Position numbers and translations under genes: made by a program. Below the pieces are notes generated by a model. The model searched no databases. It was not told the DNA's origin and saw nothing but the letters and a program-made list of their open reading frames with translations. Below, piece after piece: positions 24,984 through 33,715 of a stretch of 44,789 bases of DNA. The number at the start of each line of letters is the position of its first letter. Positions within the stretch are counted from its first letter, which is position 1. The stretch is from Haloferax denitrificans ATCC 35960 (GTDB taxonomy: Archaea > Halobacteriota > Halobacteria > Halobacteriales > Haloferacaceae). The DNA is taken from positions 1 through 44,789 of the forward strand of contig NZ_AOLP01000007.1 of assembly GCF_000337795.1 (NCBI RefSeq), given 5' to 3'.

Positions 24984-25769
24984 CTCCCGCTCGGTTCGCC
25001 GCGCCTCCTCGCCCTCCTCGACGAGCGTCGGCTCGTCGACCGGCTCCGAAAACCGGTTGGGGTCCGGTTCGACCCGCTTGAGCATCGACGAGAACACCGG
25101 CCCCTTCCGGCCGCCGGCGGAGGTGATGCCGCCGTACTGCCGCTCTTCGAACGTCGATTCGTCGGGGCTGGGGAACTCCTCGCGGATTATCTCCGCGGTG
25201 TCTCTGATGTACTCGGCGGCCTCCTTCTGCGAGTAGAGGCTCTCGTTGTAGTAGCGCTCGGCGTACTCGTCGTCGAGTTCCTCGGTGGAGTGTTCCGGCG
25301 ACTCGTAGAGGACCGACTCCGTGGTCGTGTAGCCGCTGGCGAAGCGGATGTTGACGGTAAAGCAGTCGGGGTACCGCAGGATGATGGGGAAAAACAGCAT
25401 GTCGGTGACGGTGATTCGCTGTTGCATCCGCCAGAGCCCCTCGAAGTAGTAGGCCGTGAGCGCGCCGAGACGGTCGTCGCGCTCCCCGCGGTTGTACGCC
25501 ATCGCAATCTCCTCGAAGTCGTCGCCGGCGATGTGGCGGCATCGCCGCTTGTAGCTCTCGGCGATGCCTTCGAGTTGCGTCTCGTAGGCTTCGAGCAGGG
25601 GGATGTCGGGGTCGGCGAGCATGTCCGCCTTCCGCTCTTGGGCGTCCGCGATGTTCATCATGTTCTCGTGGAACAGCCGCTCGGCGTCCTCGTCCGGCAG
25701 GGGCGTTCGAACCGCCTGTCGGTACAGCACCCGCGTATCCCCGTTGAACGTGACCCGCTGCTCGCTCAT
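24954..25769 (-). CDS. conserved hypothetical protein
   Basis: This 271-residue soluble protein has no signal or membrane helices. It is mostly helical in its first half ([45 protein letters not shown]). It continues with [18 protein letters not shown] and an acidic, Tyr-rich region ([25 protein letters not shown], given here in short parts). I do not recognise the family. Its stop lies inside the transducer's last codons, a tail-to-tail overlap of 30 bp. A TATA-like element lies about 80 nt upstream, so a leader of around 50 nt is possible. Confidence 0.8.
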   Translation of the reverse strand: MSEQRVTFNGDTRVLYRQAVRTPLPDEDAERLFHENMMNIADAQERKADMLADPDIPLLEAYETQLEGIAESYKRRCRHIAGDDFEEIAMAYNRGERDDRLGALTAYYFEGLWRMQQRITVTDMLFFPIILRYPDCFTVNIRFASGYTTTESVLYESPEHSTEELDDEYAERYYNESLYSQKEAAEYIRDTAEIIREEFPSPDESTFEERQYGGITSAGGRKGPVFSSMLKRVEPDPNRFSEPVDEPTLVEEGEEARRTERELLPKGAIVL

Positions 25770-25846
25770 CTCGTGAAGATGTAATGCGGCGAGAAGAAAT
25801 GAATTCGTTGGTAATCCGGACGGTTTCCCGACAGTCGTGAGACACG

Positions 25847-25856
25847 AAATATAAAC
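25847..25856 (-). promoter_or_regulatory. TATA-like box upstream of the conserved hypothetical gene
   Basis: GTTTATATTT on the minus strand lies 78-87 nt before the ATG at 25769 and is the only strong AT element in this intergenic gap. Confidence 0.4.
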
Positions 25857-25899
25857 CGCATATTGAAACCGGAACCAGTTACTCCCTGTTCGATGCGTG

Positions 25900-27288
25900 T
25901 CAGTCGTCGGTTGACGCGCGGTCGTCCGCGCCGTCGGCGGCGTCCGCGGCGACCGACCCGTCGGCCGCGTCGAAAAGCGGGCTCTGGTCTCCCGGCGCGA
26001 GCGTGTTGAGCACGAGCGCCGTCAGCGCGGTCACGATGACGGGCTGGCCGAAGAACGTCGCGGCGGCCTGCGGGAGCCCCGAGAGCGCGTCGGGGCGCGT
26101 GGCGACGCCGAGGCCGAGACCGAGCGAGGCGGCGACGACGACCATGTTGCGCCGGTCGAGGTTCGTGTGCAGGAAGACGAGGCGGAGGCCGCTGGCGGCG
26201 ACCATCCCGGCCATGAGCAGGACCGCGCCGCCGAAGACGGCGCTCGGGATGGTCGCAACCGCCGCGCCGACCTTCGGGCTGAGACCGAGGACGGCGAGGA
26301 CGACGCCCGCGACGCCGACGACGTACCGGCTCATCACGCCGGTGAAGTTGACGATGCCCACGTTCTGCGAGAACGAGGTGACCGGGAACGCGCCGAACAC
26401 CGAGGCGACGGAGCTCATGAGGCCGTCGGTAAAGAGGCCGCCGCGGAACTCCTCGTCGGTCGGGTTGCGCCCCTCGGCGGCGGTGATGCCGGACATGTCG
26501 CCGACGGTCTCCATCGCGGAGACGAGAAAGAGGAACGCGAAGGTGACGATGGGGACGGGTTCGAACGTGACGCCGAACGCGCCGGGCCGGGGAACCGCGA
26601 CCCACGCCGCGTCGGCGATGGGCGAGAAGTCGACCACGCCGAGCGGGACGGCGACCGCGTAGCCGACGGCGATGCCGACGAGCGTGCTCAGGAGCCGCGT
26701 GATGCCGTCGGTAAAGAGGTTGAGCGCGATGGCGACGCCGAGGACGAGCGCCGCGAGGCCGATGTTGTGGGCCGCGCCGTAGTCGGCGGCACCGACCCCG
26801 CCGGCGGCGTAGTCCATCCCGACCGGGACGAGATAGAGGCCGATAATGACGACGACGAGTCCGGTCACGAGCGGCGGGAAGAAGGGCTTGATGCGGTCGA
26901 ACTGCCAGCCGATGAGTCCCTCGACGACGAAGCCGGTGACGAGAATCGCGCCGAACACCGCGCTCAGGCCGTAGTCGACGCCGATGGTCGTCGCCGCGCC
27001 GACGAAGGTGAAGCTCGTCCCCATCACGATGGGGAGCCGCGAGCCGACCGGCCCGACGGCGTACGCCTGTACCACGGTCGCGAGCCCCGAAAACAGGAGC
27101 ACCATCTGCACGACGTAGGCCGTGTCGGCGACGCCGAGGCCGACCGCGCCCGCGACGATGAACGCCACGGCGGTCGCCGGGACGATCATCACCGAGACGT
27201 GCTGTATCCCGAGGAGAACCGACTCCAGCAACGGCGGCCGGTCGTCGATTTCGTATTCGAGGCCGAGTTCACCGCTGTCGTCTGCCAT
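25900..27288 (-). CDS. NCS2 family nucleobase (xanthine/uric acid-type) permease
   Basis: This is a 462-residue membrane protein with the UraA-like 12-14 helix layout. It has the NCS2 hallmark SQNVGIVNFTGVMSRYV near residues 306-322 and the SAMETVGDMSGIT segment near 255-267, where substrate-binding Glu residues lie. The SQNVG..TGVMSRYV form is nearer xanthine/urate than uracil transporters, so purine import is likely. The start at 27288 fits a TATA-like box 28-36 nt upstream. The HGPRTase gene lies just upstream on the same strand, so import and salvage of purines are probably linked. Confidence 0.9.
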   Translation of the reverse strand: MADDSGELGLEYEIDDRPPLLESVLLGIQHVSVMIVPATAVAFIVAGAVGLGVADTAYVVQMVLLFSGLATVVQAYAVGPVGSRLPIVMGTSFTFVGAATTIGVDYGLSAVFGAILVTGFVVEGLIGWQFDRIKPFFPPLVTGLVVVIIGLYLVPVGMDYAAGGVGAADYGAAHNIGLAALVLGVAIALNLFTDGITRLLSTLVGIAVGYAVAVPLGVVDFSPIADAAWVAVPRPGAFGVTFEPVPIVTFAFLFLVSAMETVGDMSGITAAEGRNPTDEEFRGGLFTDGLMSSVASVFGAFPVTSFSQNVGIVNFTGVMSRYVVGVAGVVLAVLGLSPKVGAAVATIPSAVFGGAVLLMAGMVAASGLRLVFLHTNLDRRNMVVVAASLGLGLGVATRPDALSGLPQAAATFFGQPVIVTALTALVLNTLAPGDQSPLFDAADGSVAADAADGADDRASTDD

Positions 27289-27315
27289 CTGTACTCGCCA
27301 CGAGCGACCCCCGTT

Positions 27316-27324
27316 CAATAATAG
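27316..27324 (-). promoter_or_regulatory. TATA-like box for the purine permease gene
   Basis: CTATTATTG on the minus strand sits 28-36 nt before the ATG at 27288 and argues against the TTG at 27318 as a start. Confidence 0.5.
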
Positions 27325-27432
27325 TTTCGCGTTCGAGCGTATTTCACGCCGCTTGATGCGTCGTTATGGGCACGTTCGTGGACACTCGGTGCGGAAATAC
27401 GAATCGCGGTGCGCCGGTCGGCGGCGGTCCGC

Positions 27433-27978
27433 TCAGTGAATCTCGACGCCCTCTTCGTCGACGCTGATGTCGACGAGGCTCGTCGCCTCGTAGTCGGTGT
27501 CGTCGAGGGCGGTCTCGCCGACCTTCCGGATGGCGACGACGATGTCGGAGATGTCCGCGCCGATGTCGTCGAGCGCGCCGCAGATGGCCGCGAGCGTCCC
27601 GCCGGTCGAAAGCAGGTCGTCCACGACGAGCACGCGGTCGCCGTCCTCGATGTCGTTGATGAACATCTCCGACTCGGAGTAGCCGGTCGTCTGGTGGAGC
27701 GCGACCTCGCCGTCGAGGCCGTACTCGCGCTTGCGGATGACGACGAGCGGCACGTCCGTCTGGAGGGAAAGCGCGGTGGCGATGTGGATTCCCATCGCTT
27801 CGGGCGCGACGATTTTGTCCACGTCGAGGTCGGCGGCGCGGGTGATGCCGACGACGACCTCGCGCAGGAGTTGCGGGTCGAGCATCGGCACGCCGTTGCT
27901 GATGGGGTGGACGAGATAGGAGTAGCCGTCCTTGTCGATGATGGGCGCTTCGTGTAGGGACTCCTCGAGTCGATGCAT
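27433..27978 (-). CDS. hpt: hypoxanthine/guanine phosphoribosyltransferase-like protein
   Basis: This is a 181-residue type I phosphoribosyltransferase. The PRPP motif [14 protein letters not shown] lies near residues 116-129. [14 protein letters not shown] and the [16 protein letters not shown] flexible loop match the archaeal HGPRTase group. It salvages purine bases to nucleotides using PRPP. No N-terminal helix-turn-helix is present, which separates it from the related GfcR regulator. It starts [18 protein letters not shown], as in Haloferax homologues. The neighbouring NCS2 permease would supply substrates. Confidence 0.93.
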   Translation of the reverse strand: MHRLEESLHEAPIIDKDGYSYLVHPISNGVPMLDPQLLREVVVGITRAADLDVDKIVAPEAMGIHIATALSLQTDVPLVVIRKREYGLDGEVALHQTTGYSESEMFINDIEDGDRVLVVDDLLSTGGTLAAICGALDDIGADISDIVVAIRKVGETALDDTDYEATSLVDISVDEEGVEIH

Positions 27979-28058
27979 GGGGTCCGTTTCACGAATCGCC
28001 CCAAAAGTGGTTCGCTCTCTCGGGAACCGGGGTCGCCCGACCGCCGCCTGACCGCCGC

Positions 28059-29753
28059 CTAGAACACGCCGGGGGCGACGACGTAGACCAGAAGCGACCC
28101 GACGACGCCGGCGAACAGCGCGAAGACGACCGTCGGAACGACCACCTTCCGGAGGATGTCGCCCTCGCGGCCCGCGATGCCGATGACGCCGGAGATGGCG
28201 GCGATGTTGAGCACCGACACCATGTTGCCGACGCCGCCGCCGACGTTCTGGATGGCGACGACGAGCGCGCGGGAGATGCCGACGTCGGCGGCCGCGTTGT
28301 ACTGCAGGGCGTTGAACAGGATGTCCGAGGTGGTGTTGCTCCCGGTGACGAACGTCCCGAGCGCGCCGATCCACGGCGCGACGAGAGGGAGCGCCGACCC
28401 GGCACCCTCGGCCAGCACCAACGAGAGGACGCTCATCATCCCGACGGTCTCCGCGGGGTTGATGTTCGACTGAATCATGACCTGCGTGAGCGAGACGGCG
28501 ACGACGAGCGTCACCGCCGCCGCCGCGACCTGTCGCCCGGACTCGGTCCAAGCACCGACCATCTCGCCGGCGTCCATCCGGTAGAACAGGCCGGTCAGCA
28601 CGGCGACGGGGAGAAACGGCATCGTCCCCGGCAGGTAGAGGTACGCCAGCGACCACGACATCGTCTCGTACCCGAATATCTCGTAGGGACCGACGGTGAA
28701 CCCCTGTAAGACGGACACGAGGTCGAGGGTCGGCCAGCGCGTGACCAACAGGACGACCGCGACGGCGACGTACGGCACCCACGCCTTCCAGACCGGCATC
28801 CGCTTTCGGGGCTCGTCGGTGTCGAGCGACGACGGGTCGAGGCCGCCTAACCACTCGTCGAGCCAGCCCCGGCGGTCGGGGAACGTCCACCGCTCGGCCG
28901 GGACGAGCACGTCCCGGTCGGCCATCACGACCCCGACGGCGAGGACGGCGAAGCCGGCGGCGATATCGGGGAGCGCCGGCCCGATGAACCACGCGACCGC
29001 GAGCTGGACTCCCCCGGTCAGCCCGCCGAGGACGAGCGCGAACGGCGCGATGGGCGCGGCGGCTCGCGCGGCCCCCCGAACCGACCGCTCGTCGTCGTCG
29101 CCGAACCAGTAGACCAGCAGGAACACGCCGAGCAGTCCCCAGAAGGCGAACGTCAGCCCGGTCATGACGCCGGTCCACGCCGAAACCAACTGCCGGAACG
29201 GCCCGCCCGCCATCGCCGCCGGGAGAATCGACTCGATTTGACTGACGCCGCCGAGAATCGGCGTCCCCGCGGCCCCGAACTGCGGGTTCGGCGCGTTGAA
29301 GAACAGCCCGAACACCGCCGCCGCCAGCGGCGGGAAGCCGAGGCCGATAAACAGCGGCGCGGCCAGCGCCCCCGGCGTCCCGAACCCCGCGACGCCCTCG
29401 ATAATCGTCTCGAAGCCGAGGCCGATGAGGAGCAACTGGATGCGCCGGTCGCGCTCCAGCCGGCGGAAGTACCACCGAATCGTCTCGATGGCACCGCTGA
29501 TTTCCAAGTAGTTCATGAGCAGAATCGCCCCGAAGACGATGAGGACGATGTTGAGCCCCTCAAGCGCGCCGTACACCGCGGCTCCCGCCCACGCGGTCGG
29601 CTCCATGTTCCAGAGCGTGAGCGCCAGTGCGGTCGCCAGTACCCACCCGACGCCCATCGACCGCGCCGCCGACCACCGAAGCCCGGCGAGGAGGACGAAC
29701 GCGACGACGATTGGGACGCTCGCCGCGAGCGCTAAGATTACGACTGAAGTCAT
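28059..29753 (-). CDS. lctP: L-lactate permease (LctP family)
   Basis: This is a 564-residue membrane protein with 12 or more helices. LctP motifs include [18 protein letters not shown] near residues 119-136, the [15 protein letters not shown] block near 151-165, [18 protein letters not shown] near 467-484 and [18 protein letters not shown] near 505-522. It takes up lactate, and probably glycolate, driven by an ion gradient. No lactate dehydrogenase genes are adjacent. A TATA-like CTTAAG lies about 75-80 nt upstream, so a leader of about 50 nt is likely. The promoter region lies just before the left edge of the AT-rich island. Confidence 0.93.
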   Translation of the reverse strand: MTSVVILALAASVPIVVAFVLLAGLRWSAARSMGVGWVLATALALTLWNMEPTAWAGAAVYGALEGLNIVLIVFGAILLMNYLEISGAIETIRWYFRRLERDRRIQLLLIGLGFETIIEGVAGFGTPGALAAPLFIGLGFPPLAAAVFGLFFNAPNPQFGAAGTPILGGVSQIESILPAAMAGGPFRQLVSAWTGVMTGLTFAFWGLLGVFLLVYWFGDDDERSVRGAARAAAPIAPFALVLGGLTGGVQLAVAWFIGPALPDIAAGFAVLAVGVVMADRDVLVPAERWTFPDRRGWLDEWLGGLDPSSLDTDEPRKRMPVWKAWVPYVAVAVVLLVTRWPTLDLVSVLQGFTVGPYEIFGYETMSWSLAYLYLPGTMPFLPVAVLTGLFYRMDAGEMVGAWTESGRQVAAAAVTLVVAVSLTQVMIQSNINPAETVGMMSVLSLVLAEGAGSALPLVAPWIGALGTFVTGSNTTSDILFNALQYNAAADVGISRALVVAIQNVGGGVGNMVSVLNIAAISGVIGIAGREGDILRKVVVPTVVFALFAGVVGSLLVYVVAPGVF

Positions 29754-29918
29754 TGTGTCTTTCTGCGTGTTCTTGACCGAGTTTGTTGTAGTATGCGTAC
29801 CGTTCTCCGTCCCGTCGAACCGAAAGCAGGCTTAAGAGATTCGGGCAATAACGTCACCGGGTCGCGTGCCTCCGGCCGGAGGTTGTGGATTTCGAGTGAG
29901 AGAGTGGCCTCGGCACTC
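29754..29918. other. lctP upstream region up to the island border
   Basis: Mixed composition and no coding frame. It holds the lctP promoter (TATA-like CTTAAG near 29830) and, at its right end, an 8-bp inverted repeat (29891-29898 with 29914-29921) surrounding the left copy of the 13-bp direct repeat. Confidence 0.5.
29906..29918 (+). repeat. left copy of 13-bp direct repeat bounding the AT-rich island
   Basis: GGCCTCGGCACTC is identical to 32374-32386. GC-rich chromosome lies to the left and AT-rich DNA starts directly to the right. It is a candidate attachment core or target-site duplication. Confidence 0.65.
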
Positions 29919-30090
29919 GAATCAGCAAATGTCACTGGATTGTAGGGCTATTTATATTGGTGTCCTCGACTCAGACTCAAACCGATAGACTGAGAAGAGA
30001 TATCTAACCAGATGCGCCCTATGTATTGGAACTCCCCTCGATTGAAGGAAACCATCTGCGCTACCCAAACGAAGTAATGGCTCCAGAAAT

Positions 30091-30109
30091 CGGATAGACT
30101 GATTATCCG
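30091..30109. terminator. hairpin at the end of a gene fragment in the island
   Basis: CGGATA and TATCCG form a perfect 6-bp stem around a 7-nt loop. It overlaps the stop of the small minus-strand frame ending at 30103. No long T-run follows, so a terminator role is only possible. Confidence 0.3.
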
Positions 30110-30222
30110 ATGTGTCCTTCTTCGGTTTGGAGGTTTGCTGTTTCGAGTATTTGTTGTATGTCGTTGACTCGGTTGTGTGCGTCTTCCGGCCTTTTCCATA
30201 TTTTCTGTGAATCTTTCTTCAA
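30103..30222 (-). pseudogene. short frame, probable remnant of a gene
   Basis: A minus-strand frame of 39 codons from a TTG reads as credible protein (SQKIWKRPEDAHNRV, NDIQQILETANLQTEEG). It is open further upstream to an in-frame TAA near 30260 without any ATG. The content is helical, polar and acidic, unlike random translation of AT-rich DNA. It could be the 3' end of a truncated gene brought in with the island, or a true micro-ORF. Confidence 0.3.
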
Positions 30223-30366
30223 AACCAGAAATGATATGTTACTGACAAATAACGAATTTTATATGATTAACTGGGTTGAGGGCTTCAGATCGATATCCAG
30301 GCCTCTACGAACTTTTGTTGATTGACCTGAAACACAGATGCAGAAGGTTAGAGTATGCTAGAGAAT
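30223..30366. other. AT-rich spacer inside the island
   Basis: No convincing frame on either strand; in the frame of the fragment at 30103-30222 there are stops near 30260 and 30360. The stretch lies downstream of the lipoprotein gene and may carry its terminator, but no clear hairpin was seen. Confidence 0.4.
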
Positions 30367-32052
30367 TTAGGCTCCGGCCAGTACTTGCTGGCTGAAGTCA
30401 TCCATTTCTTCTCCTTCTAGGCTCGCATTGATATCTTCTGTGCTCATGCTGTACTCTGGGTTGTCTCGGAGGAACTGGTTGAAGTCGTCGTATTCTCCGC
30501 TACTATCCTCCCAAATATCTTCAATCAGAGAGTCATCCTCTACAACTGCATACTGTGGATTCTCTGTAGTTCCGTATACTACATGGTTTTTATCTTCTGT
30601 ACGTACCAGTTTTTCAAGTACTTTGGCCTGATTGTATAATTTCTGAAATTTAACATCATTTTGATTGAAGTTCCTAAGCTTTTCAGTGAAATCTACCACG
30701 TACTCCGTTGTTGGAGCAACAGTTTCTCCATGACCAGGGTGAGGATCATCTTGATGATAGAGGGAGTTTGCCATTTCTCCAATTGTGCGGACAGCCTTAC
30801 CTTTTTTGCTCTCAAATCCAAGTGAAGATGTATTCTCATCATTCTCCCATCCAAATCTCAATGGGTGCCAGTGCTCCTGGTAGCCAAGATTTTCGGGATC
30901 TAGATATCCAGAATCCTCAATTAATGGATGAAGCTGAATACCTCCTCCTCTTGAAGTCACTGGAGATGCTACAGTCTCCATGAATCTGAGTTCTTCTGAG
31001 CCATCTGCGTTCTTACCGTAAATAAGGCCTGTACCGTGACCTAATGTTTCAACGTCCCATGCATGGACTTCGAGGCCCTGATTAGTATTTTGCTCTATTG
31101 CTCTTTCCAAAGCAGGAGCATACAGTGCATCTTCGGTAGATACTGGTCCATCATTTGTTATTTTTGCCTGCCAGTTGAATAGGTAGGGGTGGACCCAATC
31201 TAGTGCTTCGCCTACTGTTTCGGCGTTGGAGAATTGTTCGAAGTCGAAGTTTCCTCCTCTTCTTTCTGCCATGCTTCCGTTTGGGTAGATTGCTGCGGGT
31301 ACTTCTTCACCGCTCTTGATTGCTTCAATATCTGGGTTTCCTGTATCTGTTCCGATGCTGTCTACGAAGTTCTTTACTTCTGTGGGTTGGGCTTCTGCCA
31401 ATCCGGTGTAGTCGTTGTCGTGTCTCCATTCGTATGCTGCTAGGTCGATTCCGAATTTGTCGAATCCTAGTTGTTCGTGGCTGCTGTAAGTATCTAGTAC
31501 GGGGTCTGATGTAACGAATCCGCCACGATCCTCTAGGTAGTTGTCTTCTAGAGAGTTCTGACCTATCTGATTCCTTAATTCTTCATTCCTCTGGGGAACT
31601 ACATCGACTTTGTAGTTTCCTGGTGTGGCCTTAACTGCAGGTGCCGTATCTTGGGCCTGGTTATTGCCTGAAGATGCTGTTGCGGTAAATTCCTGTTCAC
31701 CCTTCTTCATCTGACCTGGCTGAACAGTAACCGTATTACCGTTCCATTGTTCTGAAGTGTTGTTTATCTCTACTCTTTCATTTGAGACTGTTACTGAGTC
31801 TGGCTGTCCCGTGGCTTGGACTGTGAACCGGGCCTGGAAATCCTCGATATTCTGGTCTTCCCAGATTGAAGGCAGTTGCTGTGGATCGGTCTCAGTAGAG
31901 ATACTGACCGTAATCTCCGTTCGCTTGGTAGGGCTTGTTTCTGTGGCGTTGTTGGGGTTCGCTGTGTCTTCGTTGTTTTCGGTGATGGTGTTACAGCCTG
32001 CGAGTGCGGTGAGGAGTCCGGTGGCTCCAAGGAGGAGTTTTCGTCGTTTCAA
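30367..32052 (-). CDS. Tat-type lipoprotein of unknown function (island gene)
   Basis: This is a 561-residue protein starting at TTG. The N-terminus has twin arginines (KRRK), a hydrophobic stretch and a lipobox LAGC with C20, so it should be a Tat-exported, lipid-anchored surface protein. A Thr/Asn/Glu-rich tether follows (residues 21-45), then a likely beta domain to about 150, then a large domain with conserved-looking ALDWVHPYLFNWQAKI, EVHAWDVETLGHGTG and QEHWHPLRFGW. HAW recalls transglutaminase-like folds, but no Cys other than the lipobox one is present. An in-frame TGA nine bases before the TTG excludes an earlier start; GGTGA lies upstream as a weak RBS. Function unknown. Confidence 0.8.
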   Translation of the reverse strand: MKRRKLLLGATGLLTALAGCNTITENNEDTANPNNATETSPTKRTEITVSISTETDPQQLPSIWEDQNIEDFQARFTVQATGQPDSVTVSNERVEINNTSEQWNGNTVTVQPGQMKKGEQEFTATASSGNNQAQDTAPAVKATPGNYKVDVVPQRNEELRNQIGQNSLEDNYLEDRGGFVTSDPVLDTYSSHEQLGFDKFGIDLAAYEWRHDNDYTGLAEAQPTEVKNFVDSIGTDTGNPDIEAIKSGEEVPAAIYPNGSMAERRGGNFDFEQFSNAETVGEALDWVHPYLFNWQAKITNDGPVSTEDALYAPALERAIEQNTNQGLEVHAWDVETLGHGTGLIYGKNADGSEELRFMETVASPVTSRGGGIQLHPLIEDSGYLDPENLGYQEHWHPLRFGWENDENTSSLGFESKKGKAVRTIGEMANSLYHQDDPHPGHGETVAPTTEYVVDFTEKLRNFNQNDVKFQKLYNQAKVLEKLVRTEDKNHVVYGTTENPQYAVVEDDSLIEDIWEDSSGEYDDFNQFLRDNPEYSMSTEDINASLEGEEMDDFSQQVLAGA

Positions 32053-32148
32053 TGGGAGATGTCACCTGGATGTTGTGTCTACTTCGTAGTGTCACTGTGT
32101 TATAGGTTGAGGGAGATCTTCTCACCTGAAATTTTGAGTGAACCTGTT
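32053..32148. other. AT-rich upstream region of the island lipoprotein
   Basis: This stretch should hold the lipoprotein promoter; CTATAAC on the minus strand near 32098-32104 is the best TATA candidate, about 46-52 nt before the TTG. No coding frame is credible. Confidence 0.4.
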
Positions 32149-32331
32149 CTAAATCCGCCGCAGATTCTCTTCCGTCGGCTCCATAGCGAGGAACTGCTTT
32201 GCTTTGACAATGAGTTCCTCAGAGTTTGGTTGGCCGCTCCCCATCATCTCAGATACGCCAGACACCCCGAACACTAAATTTCCATCCACAAGCTCAACCA
32301 GCTTCAGAGACAGGTCCGTCTCTAGATCCAA
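32149..32331 (-). pseudogene. small island ORF, possibly a gene fragment
   Basis: A 60-codon frame from TTG encodes a plausible soluble peptide (ETDLSLKLVELVDGNLVFG, then SEELIVKAKQFLAMEPTEEN). In-frame coding character continues a further eight codons upstream to a TGA, with no ATG. This suggests a truncated gene or one with a rare start. Family unknown. Its right end lies about 40 bp inside the island border. Confidence 0.4.
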
Positions 32332-32373
32332 AACCAGGACAAGATGTCCAGAATTTCATTTCTAAAATTATGA

Positions 32374-32386
32374 GGCCTCGGCACTC
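32374..32386 (+). repeat. right copy of 13-bp direct repeat bounding the AT-rich island
   Basis: Identical to 29906-29918. GC-rich chromosome resumes just after it. GGCACTC within the repeat also pairs with GAGTGCC at 32405-32411, forming a 7-bp stem with an 18-nt loop, so the insertion site may be a hairpin or terminator-like structure. Confidence 0.65.
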
Positions 32387-32505
32387 ATAGGGCTCCGCAT
32401 CACCGAGTGCCTAGTTCGGTTCGGAACGGTGCCGTCGTCATCGGCCACTTCGCTCTCGCCCCGCGACCGAGTAATCACCATCGGTCTCGCCCGCCACCGA
32501 CTCGC

Positions 32506-33597
32506 TCACGGCTTCTCCAACACGGACACGTCGATGCGGGGGTACCGAACGCCGCCCGAAATCGAGCCCTCGCCGGCGACGACGCCCCAAAACCGGACGC
32601 GCTCGTCGGCGAGCAGTCGAAAGCCGATGTCGTCGTCGAAGAACCGACCAGTGGGCCAGCGGGCGACCACGTCGCCGCCGAGTCGCCCCCGGTCGTCCTC
32701 GACGGCGACGAGCGCCAGTCGGACCTCGTCGCGCTCTATCGTCTCCTCGACGCGGCCGGTGTAGGTGACGGCCGTCCCCGTAAGCGACTCGGGGTTCGTC
32801 CGGAGGTCGGCGTAGGGAATCGTCGTCGCGTTCGCCGGCGTCGCGACCGCGGTCGTTCGGTTCGGCAGGGTCGACTCCTCCGACAGCGGTTGCGGCGTCG
32901 GGACCGACCACTCGACGGTCGGGAGGCGCACGTCCGGGAGGCGGGCGTCGAGCCACGCCGCGCGGCGGGCGACCGCGGCGCGGAGTTCCGGCGACCGCTG
33001 GACGAAATCGGAGACCTGCTCGACGGCGAGGTAGGTGACGAGGCCGCCGGCGACGTAGGTGCCGGCCTTCTTGAGCGCCTCGCGGCGGGTGAGTCGGTCG
33101 GCTTCGTCGGCCTCGTCGTCTTCCGCGTCTTCCGACTCGTCGCCTTCGCTCTCGGAGTCGAGGGCCTCGCTGTCGCCGTCGCCGCCCGCCCCGCTCGCCC
33201 CGGCGGCGAGGTCGCGGACGAACGACTCGACGCCGGCCTCGCGGATTTCGACGGCGATGGCCGGCGCGTCGAGGACGACGAGGCCGGGCCGGTGGGCGTC
33301 GGAGGCGACTCGCCCGCCGCCGACCGCCGCCACGTAGGGTTCGATGCCGGCGCGCTCGCACCGCCGGACGAACGCGCTCGCCTTGTCCGCGGTGACGGTG
33401 CCCGTCGTCGTAATCCAGATTCGGAGGTCGCGCTTTGCGCCCTCGGGCGTCTTCCCGGTGGCCTCCACGTGCACGTCGGGGCCGCGGAAGCGGACGCGCG
33501 TCTCGTAGCCTCGCGCCCCCCAGACCCGCTCGAAGACGGCGGCGAGCTCGACGTCGGAGCGGTCCGAAACGACCGACGTGAGGTGGGGCGCAGTCAT
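32506..33597 (-). CDS. membrane protein with nuclease-like N domain and internal twin-arginine segment
   Basis: This is a 363-residue protein. Residues 1-130 resemble a restriction-endonuclase-like fold (AAVFERVWGARGYETRVRFRGPDVHVEATGK), with D41, E45 and K49 as possible but not standard PD-(D/E)xK residues. An acidic linker (140-168) leads to RREALKKAG (171-179) and a moderately hydrophobic helix (179-196). The C-terminal domain (220-363) has a beta-rich segment, GTAVTYTGRVEETIERDEVRLAL, resembling an OB-like fold. The linker plus twin-arginine layout recalls a Tat signal placed inside the protein, so the C-domain may be outside. Function unknown. Confidence 0.8.
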   Translation of the reverse strand: MTAPHLTSVVSDRSDVELAAVFERVWGARGYETRVRFRGPDVHVEATGKTPEGAKRDLRIWITTTGTVTADKASAFVRRCERAGIEPYVAAVGGGRVASDAHRPGLVVLDAPAIAVEIREAGVESFVRDLAAGASGAGGDGDSEALDSESEGDESEDAEDDEADEADRLTRREALKKAGTYVAGGLVTYLAVEQVSDFVQRSPELRAAVARRAAWLDARLPDVRLPTVEWSVPTPQPLSEESTLPNRTTAVATPANATTIPYADLRTNPESLTGTAVTYTGRVEETIERDEVRLALVAVEDDRGRLGGDVVARWPTGRFFDDDIGFRLLADERVRFWGVVAGEGSISGGVRYPRIDVSVLEKP

Positions 33598-33715
33598 TGC
33601 TTCCGAGGTGCCGGGCGAGGCTGTTAGCTGTTTGCGCCCGGTTCTCGGCGTTGAGAACGCGCGCGGCGAAGCGGGGCCGAAGTCGATACGGGGGACCCGA
33701 ACGCCGACCGCCGCC

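Larger units (their letters stand above)
29919..32373. mobile_element. AT-rich genomic island of about 2.46 kb
   Basis: The base composition drops abruptly at both ends, and the two edges coincide with identical 13-bp repeats. Codon use inside is AT-biased, with many AAT, TCT and AGA-type codons absent from the neighbours. It carries one intact lipoprotein gene (30367-32052) and fragments at 30103-30222 and 32149-32331. No integrase, transposase or terminal inverted repeat of an insertion sequence is visible. It may be the remnant of an integrated element or a cargo mobilised by an enzyme elsewhere. Confidence 0.6.

Noticed and set aside
29948-30199. 83-codon minus-strand frame at the island's left end
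   Set aside because: The translation is Arg/Thr/Pro-rich and patternless; the frame ending at 30103 has better protein character.
31757-32277. plus-strand frames opposite the start of the island lipoprotein
   Set aside because: They are rich in Cys, Val and Ser as expected from antisense of this AT-biased gene, and the lipobox on the other strand fixes the true frame.
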